A stretch of DNA of 64,000 nt from Saccharomycopsis malanga (taxonomy: Eukaryota; Ascomycota; Saccharomycetes; Ascoideales; Saccharomycopsidaceae), in the NCBI GenBank assembly GCA_004014935.1, contig CP025326.1, forward strand, positions 1-64,000. Reading direction: 5' to 3'. Of this stretch, positions 1 through 10,375 are shown one piece after another (the first letter of the stretch is position 1; each line of letters opens with the position of its first letter). Both the position numbers and the translations under genes were made by a program. The notes beneath the pieces are model-generated. The model was given only the letters and a program-made list of their open reading frames with translations, was not told the origin of the DNA and did no database searches.

Positions 1-189
1 CCCACTGACACCCTTACCCCACTGACACCCTTACCCCACTGACACCCTTACCCCACTGACACCCTTACCCCACACTGACACCCTTACCCCACTGACACCC
101 TTACCCCACTGACACCCTTACCCCACTGACACCCTTACCCCACTGACACCCTTACCCCACTGACACCCTTACCCCACTGACACCCTTAC
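1..189. repeat. Telomere-like tandem repeat (17-bp unit, 11 copies)
   Basis: The unit CCCACTGACACCCTTAC repeats head to tail from the first base. Ten copies are exact 17-mers and the fifth (69-87) is a 19-bp variant with an extra AC. The other strand, GTAAGGGTGTCAGTGGG, is G-rich and holds the GGTGT core common to budding-yeast telomeres that bind Rap1-type proteins. The C-rich strand reads 5' to 3' inward, the right polarity for a left chromosome end. That this is the physical terminus is inferred; a subtelomeric minisatellite is the alternative. Confidence 0.8.
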
Positions 190-199
190 CCCACCTCCT

Positions 200-1420
200 A
201 ACATACCTTACACCCTCACCCTCCCTTGTCATCACTATCTCACATTCTGTCACCCTGCTTCCTTGCATCCTTACCTTCTAACTACCTCACATCCAACCAC
301 CCTTACCTCACTGCTACCCTGCCTTCTCGCTTATTTGCATCCATGTTACCCTGCTTCCTCACATCCTTGCCTTCTCTAGTCCTTGCCCCTTGCTATTTTA
401 CTACCTCACTACTTCACTAACTTGCCTCCTTAGCACTTTACTACTTCACTACTTCACTACTTCACTACTTCACTACTTCACTACTTTACTACTTTACTAC
501 TTTACTACTTCACTACTTTACTACTTCACTACTTGGCTACTTTACTACTTTACTACTTCGCTACCTTGTTTTCTTAATACTTGTTCTAATCTATTCTTTT
601 GTTCAATCTCCTCTACTTAATTATCTCCCGAACTAATCCCCTAATATCCCCTATTTTCTACTTTCTATGGCCTTCCTTTCTTCCCCCTTTTGCCTCCTTT
701 ACTCTCCTCTTTCTCTTTATCCCTGTCTCCCTTTATATCTTTCATTCTTAATTATCTCTCTTATTACTCTTTTTCCTTCTCTTTATTCATCTCTATATCC
801 ATCTCCTGCTCATTCTCTTTCAATCTATTAAAAAAAATCTTCATCTTATCTTTTTCTTTGCTTTCAATTTTTTACTCATCTCTATGCTTGTGTCATAATG
901 TTAAAACTTCTTCAATTTTACTTTCTTCTATATTATCCAAATCTATTTACCTTCTTATTTACTATATGATCTATCTTAGCCATTTCAATATATTTGAATC
1001 TCAATTTAAACTTGCCTAACTTGTGATACACTCTTACTCATTTCTTCAGGTGCTCATTCATATCTCAATATCCTATACCTCTCTGCTATTCCTACTATTT
1101 TCTCTATTTCAAGTCTTCTTTCCATACTAACTCTTATTTTCTTCTTTAATTTCCATCTATTCTTGTTTGATTCCAAACTAATACTCTTTCTATCTACTTC
1201 TTAGTTTTTTTTATATTGTTAACTACTTTGATTCTCATTACTACTCTATACTCAACCCAACTTAACTTAATCCTCTTCCATTACGCTTCTTTTCATAACA
1301 AATAAATGCTTCTTCGTCTTCTTTACTACTCACAACACATATATGGCCTTGTCACCTGTCAAATTGCCCCCATCTTGTGTTTCAATCTTACTCTTAGTAC
1401 ATTGTCCTCTAAAAATTCCT
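200..1420. other. Pyrimidine-rich left arm of the subtelomeric element
   Basis: The top strand is overwhelmingly C and T for more than a kilobase, with few purine runs. The same arm recurs at about 9290-10330. Open frames here (for example 226-420, 390-620, 690-1019) are low-complexity Leu/Ser/Phe strings created by base composition and by the 8-bp repeat, so I do not call them genes. Confidence 0.75.
435..562. repeat. 8-bp minisatellite, about 16 units
   Basis: Units are ACTACTTC or ACTACTTT in tandem. At the matching place in the second element copy (about 9476-9492) only about two units remain, so the array differs in length between paralogues. Confidence 0.85.
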
Positions 1421-1520
1421 ACTTTAAATAACTCTAGGATAATATTTATTGCCAAATTTCTCTACATCCCTACGAACCTAATCTGTATTCATTCCTATAA
1501 TTTTACCTTTCAAACCGACT

Positions 1521-1616
1521 ATAATAATAATAACAATATATTATATTTCCAACCCTGTACATTCCTTCTCTTATGTACTAATAATAACAATATCTTATAT
1601 GTCCAGCCCTGTACAT
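1521..1616 (-). mobile_element. Two old solo SINE tails in tandem
   Basis: 1521-1563 and 1579-1616 each read, in reverse, as the 3' end of the window's SINE family: ATAATAATAATAAC, then TTATATTTCC or TTATATGTCC, then AACCCTGTACAT or AGCCCTGTACAT. Both are diverged from the consensus (AGCCCAGTACATATCAG), so they are probably old. The segment is missing from element copy 2. Confidence 0.5.
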
Positions 1617-1620
1617 TCCT

Positions 1621-2652
1621 TCTCCTCTATAACACCCCTTTATCGTTAACCTCTAAAAAAATGTGCTTGACATTGTGTCTACCGGATCAACATAAATTTC
1701 ACTAACAAATTACACAACATAGTTCATTGTATAAACTTCATGTTCTGCTACTTTACCCTTCTACCCAGTCACAACCTGTAATATTATGTCCCACCATAGA
1801 CTCTTTGTCACTTTGATATTATTATAATACACCCACATCCTAATTGTTATCCAGTCTACAGTTTTAACTCACTAAATACTAATTTGAAAAACATATATTC
1901 ATGCCACGTGTACCGTATTTGACGGCAACAGTTCTGTCGCATAAGTTCGCCAACAGGTTCCATACCAAAGTGCGTACTCAATACTTTGTCATTCTCCAGA
2001 CACAAGGCTAGTTCATCTCAGCAAGTCTCAACATGATTTGAATGGGCTTATGCCCAGACTACACACCATCCATTACCAGTCAAAGTCCAATCACCAGTAG
2101 CATGTTGACCACTGATTTCCTGTCCGTGGTGTCAATGGAACTAACATTCATTTTACAAACAAACTGAACAGCTTGTCGAGAGACCATGCCATAAAAGATG
2201 TTTTAAGAAAACGCGTCTCACAACAAACTTTCAAAATTCCCCCGTTTGTATTCCTTGCTTCATCAGGCAACTAAGTAAAGATGACTATTCTAGTGTTGAA
2301 GTTGACTCTCTGACAATTCTGTTTGATACTGTAGCTGAACTAGCAATAATCTGTGACCTTCCTCCAGTCCTCAGATTTGACACTTGTATATGTTGTGTCA
2401 TCACTCTAACATAACCTTCCTTAATAGAAATCTTTTCAGCTCCACCATAATGTATGACTAACGTGTCACCTGCCAACATGTCCCTGGCTCAATTGTTCCA
2501 CTTGGTACATCTGCTTTCTTGTCAAATATCCAACTTTCAACTGCCTTTCAAACTTGTCATTTCTCAACTGTATTCCTGACCAAACAAAACATTACTTGAT
2601 CCAGCACATTTTGCAAGTACTTCAAACAACACGCTCACATCCGTACTATAAG
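1621..2652. other. Spacer in element copy 1, no gene seen
   Basis: The spacer is of mixed composition with no open frame above about 65 codons and no recognisable product. Positions 1335-2639 are missing from copy 2, whose junction falls on the shared hexamer CTCACA (1329-1334, 2634-2639 and 10323-10328). Confidence 0.5.
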
Positions 2653-2772
2653 TTTCCACCATCCAAATTCAAAGCGTTCATCTTTTCCTATGTTTCCACC
2701 ATCCAAATGCAAAGCGTTCATCTTTTCCTATGTTTCCACCATCCAAATGCAAAGCGTTCATCTTTTCCTATG
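2653..2772. repeat. 40-bp tandem repeat, three units
   Basis: Units start at 2653, 2693 and 2733 with TTTCCACCATCCAAATGCAA (the first has ATTC for ATGC), and a partial fourth follows at 2773. Units 2 and 3 are identical over 40 bp, which suggests recent expansion or conversion. A single unit start survives in copy 2 near 10340. Confidence 0.9.
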
Positions 2773-3410
2773 TTTCCACTATATACAACAGCAAAGGTTG
2801 GCCTTTTCATAAACTAATAATCTACCTGTACAAGTCCTCAAACAAGCAAAAACACACGCCATTTGAAATCTTTCATACAACTGCTTTCAGTTCTCAATAG
2901 CTTATTTTGACAAGGTAAACTTGATGGTCGCATCCGCTAGTATATACTATCTTTGGTTCATTGTACCTCGGAAGCCTGGCTTACACATATGCTCAATGTT
3001 CAAACCACACATCATTAATACCCCACTACCGATAACCCATTCATGTCATACTCATTACACCAAAACTCGATTTCTAACGTCCATGCACCTTCATGCATCA
3101 CCATGTACTATCAACGCACCATCCGCACCATCCTGGACTCTTATTACCTGAAATGTCTATACTATTACCGATTGATAGAGTACTTAAATTAATTGAAACA
3201 TGTCAAAAATCCTTCAAGTAAAAATCCTTTACCCATCACCACCCCCCTAGTTTGGCAAACTGATTGAAAATTTTCAAATCGTTGTCAATTAGTTACATGC
3301 CCCCTTACCTTAATACCAAGATTACCAACATTTGATCACCTATTCAACGGTTCCTGTCACTACTACTATAACCAACCAACCAACAAACCAATCACTACTA
3401 CTTTCAAACC

Positions 3411-6400
3411 ATGTCAGCTGCTTCTAAAAGTTTCAATACTATCGACCTCACCGATGACCTTCCAAACTATGAAGGCGACCTATCTGACTTTGACGTTGAT
3501 GACGAAGCCGCCGAACTTACCCCTGATATGACTGATGAGTCTAATCGGCGTGAGCTGAGTGTATTTGCAACCTCCATTTCGTACGACTTCAGACTGTACC
3601 TCAACTTTTCCTCTAGAAAATGGAAGTATGGCTCATCTTTATCTGTGGCAAAACCCTCCAAAGCCAACAAGGAGGTTGTCGCTGGTATGTGCGCCATCAT
3701 CCCCTCTGATCTTGAATTTGTCGGTGTGAATTATCAGGTGTTTGATGCTTTTATCGAGTCTCATTCTGACCTTATTTTTGCTGGGGACAATATGAAACGG
3801 TTCCTGTTGGGCATGACCAACAAATCCTTTCAATTGGTCCACTTTAACAGTGTTACCGACTTTACCAAAAACCGCAATGTTCCATTGGGTCAACGTTATA
3901 TCCAAAACTTGACTATAGTAATCGCAAATGTCATGAAGTCTAACGACTACTTGCATGTGTATAGAAAACTCAAACAGGTCGAGGATGAAATTAAAATGAT
4001 CATGAGATCAAACGGGTTCTTTCCCATAAAGGCAAAGTCTCATACTTTCTACCCAATAACCAGAATCGTCCCTTACTCGGATACTTTTCGTAGTCACGTT
4101 GTTTCTACCAATGGTATCACACTTGCTCCTAACATGCATCCCACCTTTGGCTTGCCCATCTTCCCAGCCTATGCATGCATGAATTGTATGAAACCCTTTC
4201 CAACAAGCACCTTTGTCGAGACTGATACTCATGTCAGAAACTGCAAGTCCTCTGCTCAACTCGTTGGTTACCAATATATCAAGGATCAAGAATTGCAAGT
4301 CTATTTGCACAGCTCCTTGAATGATATCCTACAAACCCAGAATGAGCTACGGCTCGAAGAAAGAGGTGCCATTGAAGATCATGATGCTCTCCGCAATAAT
4401 CTTGTCCTAACCCAGTTTCAAGAAATCATCACCAAAGATGACTGGTCTAGAATTTTGGGAGATACTACCGTCTGTGTCTCCTACAACCTCTTGAAATGGG
4501 CTTTTTACAGCCACTATACGTATAACGCAAAGTCACTCAAATTGCGCCTAGGTGAGTTGAACCCTAAATTCATCAAGTCTAAGGAGTTTTGTCTTTTTGG
4601 GGAAAGCAAGTTTTTCAAGTTCTTGATCAGAGAAAAGTCAAATTATGTTTGGGAGTATGCTCATTCATGTGCCAAGTTGCTCCATCCTTTGCTTTGTTGG
4701 TTCATTCCCAACTATTATATAGAAGCAGTGGATTTGATTCCACGAAACTTGAGAATGTCCACTGCTGTCAGCTTGAAACTTACCACTTCCCTCGAATCGG
4801 CCCTCTCCCTATTGGTCTCATCCTTAATGAAACCCTTTCCAAAGGGAATAGATTCATACATGGGCTCTGTCTCGAATTTGTCTGGTAGCCACTGGCAAGA
4901 TGCCTTCATCCGGAAGTTTAAGCATTATGTTGATGTTGGTGAATCTGCTGTGAACATCCTTTTCCAGTTGTCCAAGTCTGCGGTTCCCCTCCTTAGAACT
5001 TCCGAAGAGTCCCTGGCTGACTCTCGCTTTGTTCACTACTACTTTGAGCATCCGCTAATCTATAGTGTCTTAACTTCCTTGCACCACGTAGACCCGGCTT
5101 CTCGTACCCCTAGTTTGGTTTCAACCCTGAGATGTGACAAGGCCTGGGTCCACTTGTTACATTTAGTGAGACTCAACATGACCCTTCAGTGGAAAAAAAA
5201 GATTTTGGATCTGGCTCTGGGTACACATGCGGAGAGAAAACTCTTAGCCGATTGCGAGCTTCTCTCGAGAAACGTGCTTTCGTTCTTACGTGAAACCCTT
5301 TTCTCTCCTATCAAAAAGGTGTCCACATACAAATCAGAGATCCGTAAGAATTCCATTTTCAATAGAGACCAACTCAAAGGAACTTTTTACCATGAGAACG
5401 GCTCACAAGAGGTCGTCGCGGAGCTCACAATGGATAATTACAAATCATCCGTCAAGTCTATTCTCCAGGGCATCCACAAGAACGTCTTGGTGATGCTAAA
5501 CGGTTTTGAGCCAAATAACGATTATAAGCATATAAAAGATCACGACACTTATGAAGGTGTAAACTTTTTCAAAAAATACGTAAAAGGATTGGATAGTCAT
5601 TATAAGTACCACTCGAGAATTAACAGCAATTTCTCACAGAGTGACTTTGCAACTTTGTTCAAAGCTGCTTTTGCTGAGACCGAAGTCAAAATTGCTAGTC
5701 TATTGTTGCTTTTAAACTCACTGGCGAGATCCACTGAGTTACAGGCATTGCAGTTAAGTGGAACCAAAAAAGGCATCCATGTAAACCCTACCAAAAAGCT
5801 TATTTCCTTCGTATTTCACTATAACAAAAGCCATCGTCAGATCAAGCCTATTGTAAGATATCTCCCTGACGTTTTAGGCTTGTACACGGACTTGTTCTTC
5901 TTCTTCCTGTACTTGCTGAAAACGTATAGCAAACTCACAAAGTCGGTGACCAACTATTTGTTTAATACACCTTTGACAACAAAAAAACTTGCCTCATGTA
6001 TGAACTTGGGAATCAATTTCAGGGAGTATAGGGTCATGCATGCCAACTTTTTCCACGAAGTCTCTTCACATTCTCCTTTTTTAACAGCACATCAAGCTAT
6101 CGCTCAATTATTTGGTCATAATTATGAAACGTTCCAGAAGTATTATACTAGAGACAACTATTTTAGAGGGTCATTTGAAAATTCCTTCTTATACAACCAA
6201 TCATGGCAAAAAAAAATTATTGAAGGTTTGGATCGCATTAATGTTCCGCCTCATAATACCAACGATCGTTTTGATGGATTTGGTTCCACTACGTTGGATG
6301 ATGAAATTGATATTGTCCACTTAAGTGATTCTTCAAATGATGAACCTGAACCACGAAATGCTCAACAACACGACATCAATCAAGATAATCCCATCATTAT

Positions 6401-6857
6401 ACTCTCCGATGACGATGATGATGATGATGATGATGATGATTATCCTGCTACTACTGCTGCTATCGATGTCGCTACTGCTGCTGCTGCTGCTGCTATTGCA
6501 GAGGAAAACCGGCATAATAGTGATTTTGATGGCACTATTAAGGTCGAAAATGATTCATTATTTCAAGATCAAGCTTCAGCCAATGTTACTTCCATCCATA
6601 ATCAAAACGCCAAATTTGGCGATATTAATACAGTTGATGAACAAAAATTTAGCCCCAAAGAACAAAAATTTAACCCCTATGAACAACACTTCAATAGTCT
6701 GCCAACGCTTGTCAATAGTTCTAATCAGGGCTCATCTTATCATTCAAGCAATGATTCCATTCCTAACTCCAGCCCACTGAAACTTCCTAAGAGGCTATTT
6801 TGGGGAATAGAAGAGTTTCAAAACAGAAACAAAAAACAAAAACATTCAAGGCTTTGA
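3411..6857 (+). CDS. Subtelomeric tyrosine-recombinase-like protein with zinc finger and SUMO-interaction-like motifs
   Basis: This is an intact 1148-residue frame starting at ATG 3411. The C-terminal half carries tyrosine-recombinase hallmarks: ARSTELQALQLSG with the presumed first catalytic Arg at 773; FREYRVMHANFF, where R871-x-x-R874 lies where most families have H-x-x-R; and QLFGHNYETFQKYY, giving the Gly-His pair (H903) and a candidate nucleophile Tyr911 or Tyr912. Spacing from GH to Tyr fits the family. Upstream, C256-x2-C259-x14-H274-x3-C278 looks like a zinc finger. Three SUMO-interaction-like motifs are visible: IDLTDD (11-16), IDIVHLSD (966-973) and IIILSD (995-1000) before an Asp run; a poly-Ala stretch follows. 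The protein is much longer than phage integrases; Crypton-type recombinases are the nearest known idea. DNA-integration activity is inferred. It could also be a domesticated DNA-binding protein. Confidence 0.7.
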   Translation: MSAASKSFNTIDLTDDLPNYEGDLSDFDVDDEAAELTPDMTDESNRRELSVFATSISYDFRLYLNFSSRKWKYGSSLSVAKPSKANKEVVAGMCAIIPSDLEFVGVNYQVFDAFIESHSDLIFAGDNMKRFLLGMTNKSFQLVHFNSVTDFTKNRNVPLGQRYIQNLTIVIANVMKSNDYLHVYRKLKQVEDEIKMIMRSNGFFPIKAKSHTFYPITRIVPYSDTFRSHVVSTNGITLAPNMHPTFGLPIFPAYACMNCMKPFPTSTFVETDTHVRNCKSSAQLVGYQYIKDQELQVYLHSSLNDILQTQNELRLEERGAIEDHDALRNNLVLTQFQEIITKDDWSRILGDTTVCVSYNLLKWAFYSHYTYNAKSLKLRLGELNPKFIKSKEFCLFGESKFFKFLIREKSNYVWEYAHSCAKLLHPLLCWFIPNYYIEAVDLIPRNLRMSTAVSLKLTTSLESALSLLVSSLMKPFPKGIDSYMGSVSNLSGSHWQDAFIRKFKHYVDVGESAVNILFQLSKSAVPLLRTSEESLADSRFVHYYFEHPLIYSVLTSLHHVDPASRTPSLVSTLRCDKAWVHLLHLVRLNMTLQWKKKILDLALGTHAERKLLADCELLSRNVLSFLRETLFSPIKKVSTYKSEIRKNSIFNRDQLKGTFYHENGSQEVVAELTMDNYKSSVKSILQGIHKNVLVMLNGFEPNNDYKHIKDHDTYEGVNFFKKYVKGLDSHYKYHSRINSNFSQSDFATLFKAAFAETEVKIASLLLLLNSLARSTELQALQLSGTKKGIHVNPTKKLISFVFHYNKSHRQIKPIVRYLPDVLGLYTDLFFFFLYLLKTYSKLTKSVTNYLFNTPLTTKKLASCMNLGINFREYRVMHANFFHEVSSHSPFLTAHQAIAQLFGHNYETFQKYYTRDNYFRGSFENSFLYNQSWQKKIIEGLDRINVPPHNTNDRFDGFGSTTLDDEIDIVHLSDSSNDEPEPRNAQQHDINQDNPIIILSDDDDDDDDDDDYPATTAAIDVATAAAAAAIAEENRHNSDFDGTIKVENDSLFQDQASANVTSIHNQNAKFGDINTVDEQKFSPKEQKFNPYEQHFNSLPTLVNSSNQGSSYHSSNDSIPNSSPLKLPKRLFWGIEEFQNRNKKQKHSRL

Positions 6858-8040
6858 AAATAGACGGTATTAATTGGATGAAATTATTTAAGGCGCGTCT
6901 TTCATGTGATTCATGCATGCTTGTGCATTTTGATACATACTAAATTTTATACTTGAAAACATTTGGTAATTTACAACTATTATCATTTAAAATACTACTT
7001 TATGAATATTACAACAAGTTAAATAAACGTAGAATTTAACATAAACAGTTGCTTAACGCGACTTTATCTTTTCTTGGCGCTAAACGTATACTTGTAAATA
7101 CTGGTTCAACAACATGACGCGTTTACTCTCGCGATTCGAGATACAAAAGGTTACAATTAATATTGATCAATTATTTGCTTTGGTTTACTTACATCTCCAT
7201 CATTTCAAGCTTGGTCATGCCGTGGCTTCTAGCAATAAACATCATTAGCTATCCCCTATTCAACCACCTTGACGCGTCCTCTTCAACACCAAATAATGTC
7301 TTTCTTACAATTAAAACAGCTTCCCCATTCTAAAACAACCTTGACAATACTTTCAAGTCGAATTATAGTAAATAAAAAAAAATGATTTAATGCCTGACTC
7401 GAACCACGCACTTTCAAGCAGTAAAAAATTAATGAATATGCCAACCATACTATAGTAACATTATTCAATTGACAAATTTTCCCGCTCTACCATATGCGCG
7501 TGTCCTACAGTCATGTTCTATCCCGGATAACTTCGGTTTTTACCGGTAATACACGCTAATTTTTACATGAATGCACTATGCTGCACTGTTATGTTTCTCA
7601 ATGCGGATACCACATTTTGGCTGTTATTCATAATAATCTCACTTATTACACCTTTTCCATGGTTTATTTCAAAAATGAACAAATGTATACGAAAGAGCAG
7701 CTCGTCATCTTCTAAACTATTAAAGAAAATGTTAGAAATATTGATTTTCTAGTTGGCAATTATTTAGTTAATACTTATCTTTAGTCTGAGTGTTAAAAGT
7801 TGAACAAGTTATGTTTTTTGCATATTACGCAAAACTATTAACATTTATTATTACTTTTAAAAGTAAGAAATAAACTCTCTATTCCCAGAAACACATTATA
7901 ATACTGTTAATATTTTATTAGTATCTTACTAGTTTCGTTAAATGCTCATTCATATCACGCAAGTGCTATCTCTCCCTTATATACCTACAATTTTCATCAC
8001 TTGAAAGTAGTTTTTCTTGCTTAAACTTGGTTTACTATTT
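6858..8040. other. AT-rich right arm of element copy 1
   Basis: No gene is seen. The arm matches 10742-11880 in copy 2 nearly base for base over long stretches, for example around GACGCGTCCTCTTCAACACC at 7272. Several ACGCGT-type sites are present. It contains the tRNA-like relic listed separately. Confidence 0.6.
7385..7459 (-). other. Degenerate tRNA-like relic with A and B boxes (copy 1)
   Basis: On the minus strand, TAGTATGGTTGG (complement of 7441-7452) fits a polymerase III A box, and GGTTCGAGTC (complement of 7396-7405) fits a B box, at tRNA-like spacing. I could not pair an acceptor or T stem, so it is not a functional tRNA. Both boxes are kept exactly in copy 2. Confidence 0.5.
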
Positions 8041-9264
8041 GAACCAAGCCCTTTGCTTAATATCATAGTAACAACAATTCCAAATATTGCAGTATTGCCA
8101 TTGACAATGATACATTATCTATGTTGAATGTCTCAATGTATAGAGCATGCGACCCATGCATCTGTATACATGATAATACATTCCATGACGGACCGGAAGG
8201 ATCAAATATTTTTATCCGTGTCGTATGATCCATGCTTCGACGTGCATGGGAATGCATTCTACAATTTATATGAAACCTATCTCTTTGAACAGAGTAAATC
8301 AACCCAGTATTCATCAAATTGTACAAAAACAGAGTGCTTGTAATATATGTCCCTGGTAACACCCGCTTAAGGCCATTCCTGTAACCAATTTGTATGAAAT
8401 TGTAATATTCTGTTAAACCATGCACGCCCATGCAAGTATCACAACTTGTACCTGCTACATATAATCTCACTTATCATCCCTTTCCCATGAGTTGTTTAAA
8501 AAATAAATAAGACAGTGTAAAAGAGCAGCTCATTTTCTACATATTGATCATAAAAATTCTCGAAAAATAGAAACGTGCTACTATTTTAGCCTCTAATTTG
8601 ACAATTACATTACGTCAATCTTAAACAAGAGTGTTTCTGTCAAACAATAGCCATCAGTCTACATATGTAACCAATAAAAAGTATAAAATATCCACATTGT
8701 ATGGCCAGCCAAGGGACAAATTACATTTCACCATAATAAACCCACTAAGTGACCGTTTTCCCGGGTTTTTTCAACAGCCGACGATCAATGATTCGCATGT
8801 CAACAACACGAGCCAAAAAAAACGAGCCTAAAGAGGCCATTAGACGCCCAAAAAAAATCATGCGACGCGCTAATTTCAAGTGCCGATATCTCGATAAATA
8901 TCAAGGCAAATCGCACTTTGAAAACAAAATTAACAAACCACGACAATGAACATTTATATTAACAGCAATTTGCAGCCGTAGCAATTGATTTTAAAAAACC
9001 ACCATAACCACCCTCGGAAAAATGGGGTAAAAAACCTACCTCATCCTCGGCAAAAAAAATTCCACCAACCTATCACCTTTCTCGGCAAAATTCCCTACGG
9101 AAAATTTTTCCTACACCTCGGCAAAAACTACCCTATTGGGAAAACCTATCCTATGGGAGAAAACCTCACCTCGCCAAAAAGGGGGTGCTCATAGTTAAGA
9201 GGTACCATCAGCGAATGGGGGTGTCCATAGTTAAGCGACCTCCAGGGGGTGATTCTGGGGGTAA
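8041..9264. other. Mosaic spacer between the two element copies
   Basis: There is no convincing gene; frames such as 8063-8470(-), 8749-8949 and 8985-9194 have no recognisable product. The spacer holds a third, diverged copy of part of the element's right arm (8458-8650), a cluster of CTCGGCAAAA-like motifs (9011-9180), and two related strings, GGGGGTGCTCATAGTTAAG (9181 on) and GGGGGTGTCCATAGTTAAG (9217 on). Confidence 0.5.
8458..8650 (+). repeat. Third, partial copy of the element's right arm
   Basis: The segment beginning ATAATCTCACTTAT, followed by CC-TTTCCCATG, AAAATAAATAA and GAGCAGCTC, aligns with 7630-7800 in copy 1 and with about 11487-11640 in copy 2. It is more diverged than copies 1 and 2 are from each other, so it is probably an older remnant. 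Confidence 0.55.
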
Positions 9265-9921
9265 ACTAACATACCTCACCCTAAGTCAATCGTTTGGAAT
9301 GTGGAGATATATATACTACTAACTACCTCTCATTCTCCCATCCTTACCTCCTTGATACCCTGCCTTCTCGCTTATTGGCTTCCTTATTACCCTGCTTCCT
9401 CACATCCTTGCCTCCTCTAGTCCTTGTCCCTTGCTATTTTACTACCTCACTACCTCACTACCTTGCCTCCTTAGCACTTTACTACTTCACGACCTTGTTT
9501 TCTTAATACTTATTCTAATCTATTCTTTTGTTCAATCTCCTCTACTTAATTATCTCCCAACCAAATCCCCTAATAGCCCCTATTTTCTACTTTCCATGGC
9601 CTTCCTTTCTTCCCCCTTTTGCCTCTTTTACTCTCCTCTTTCTCTTTATCCCTGTCTCCCTTTATCCCTTTTATTCTTAATAATCTCTCTTATTACTCTT
9701 TTTCCTTCTCTTTATTCATCTCTATATCCATGTCCTGCTCATTCTCTTTCAATCTATAAAAAAAAATCTTAAATTTTTCTTTTCCTTTGCTTTTAATTTT
9801 TTACTCATCACTAAGCTTGTGTCATAATGTTAAAACTTGATCAACTTTACTTTCTTCTATATTATCCAAATCTATTTACCTTCATATTTACTATAAATTT
9901 GATTTTATCAATTTCAATATA

Positions 9922-9975
9922 ATAATAATAATAATAATCTTATATTTCAAGCCCAGTACATATCAGTTCCGTACC
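9922..9975 (-). mobile_element. 5'-truncated SINE tail flanked by an 11-bp target duplication
   Basis: In reverse, this 54-bp insert is the SINE 3' end (GGTACGGAACTGATATGTAC, then TGGGCTTGAAATATAAG and ATT repeats). It is flanked by ATTTCAATATA at 9911-9921 and 9976-9986. The paralogous site in copy 1 (982-992) has ATTTCAATATA once and no insert, so the empty site is directly visible. Confidence 0.85.
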
Positions 9976-10375
9976 ATTTCAATATATCTCAATCTCAATC
10001 TAAACTTGCCTAACTTGTGATACACTCTTACTCTTTTCTTCAGGTGCTCATTCATATCTCAATATCCTATACCTCTCTGCTATTCCTACTATTTTCTCTA
10101 TTTCAAGCCTTCTTTCCATACTAAATCTTATTTTCTTCTTTAATTTCCATCTATTCTTGTTTGATTCCAAACTAATACTCTTTCTATCTACTTCTTAGTT
10201 TTTTTTATATTCTTAACTACTTTGATTCTCATCACTACTCTATACTCAACCCAACTTAACTTAATCCTCTTCCATTACGCTTCTTTTCATAAAAAATAAA
10301 TGCTTCTTCGTCTTCTTTACTACTCACATCCGTAGTGTATGTTTCCACCATCCAAATGCAAAGAATACACCTCGA

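Larger units (their letters stand above)
190..8040 (+). mobile_element. Subtelomeric element, copy 1 (fuller copy, with recombinase-like gene)
   Basis: The extent is defined by comparison with the second copy at about 9265-11880. Homology begins just inside the telomere repeat (TAACATACCT in both copies) and can be followed to about 8040, where both copies share a CGCAAGTGCTATCT block and then diverge. The order is a pyrimidine-rich left arm, a spacer with a 40-bp repeat, the recombinase-like gene at 3411-6857, and an AT-rich right arm with a tRNA-like relic. I see no long terminal repeats, reverse transcriptase or terminal inverted repeats. It could be a Crypton-like DNA transposon or a subtelomeric block amplified by recombination; the sequence alone does not decide. 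Confidence 0.7.

Noticed and set aside
1-189. Regular repeats as a CRISPR array
   Set aside because: Units are directly adjacent with no unique spacers, and the genome is eukaryotic.
226-1019. Three overlapping plus-strand open frames in the left arm
   Set aside because: They are low-complexity Leu/Ser/Phe/Tyr strings produced by the CT-rich strand and the 8-bp array; the equivalent frames in copy 2 differ in length and sequence.
3411-6857. Recombinase-like gene as part of a DIRS-type retroelement
   Set aside because: No reverse transcriptase, RNase H or split terminal repeats are visible anywhere in the element; a Crypton-like or domesticated recombinase fits better.
7385-7459. Functional tRNA gene on the minus strand
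   Set aside because: The A and B boxes match, but the acceptor and T stems do not pair.
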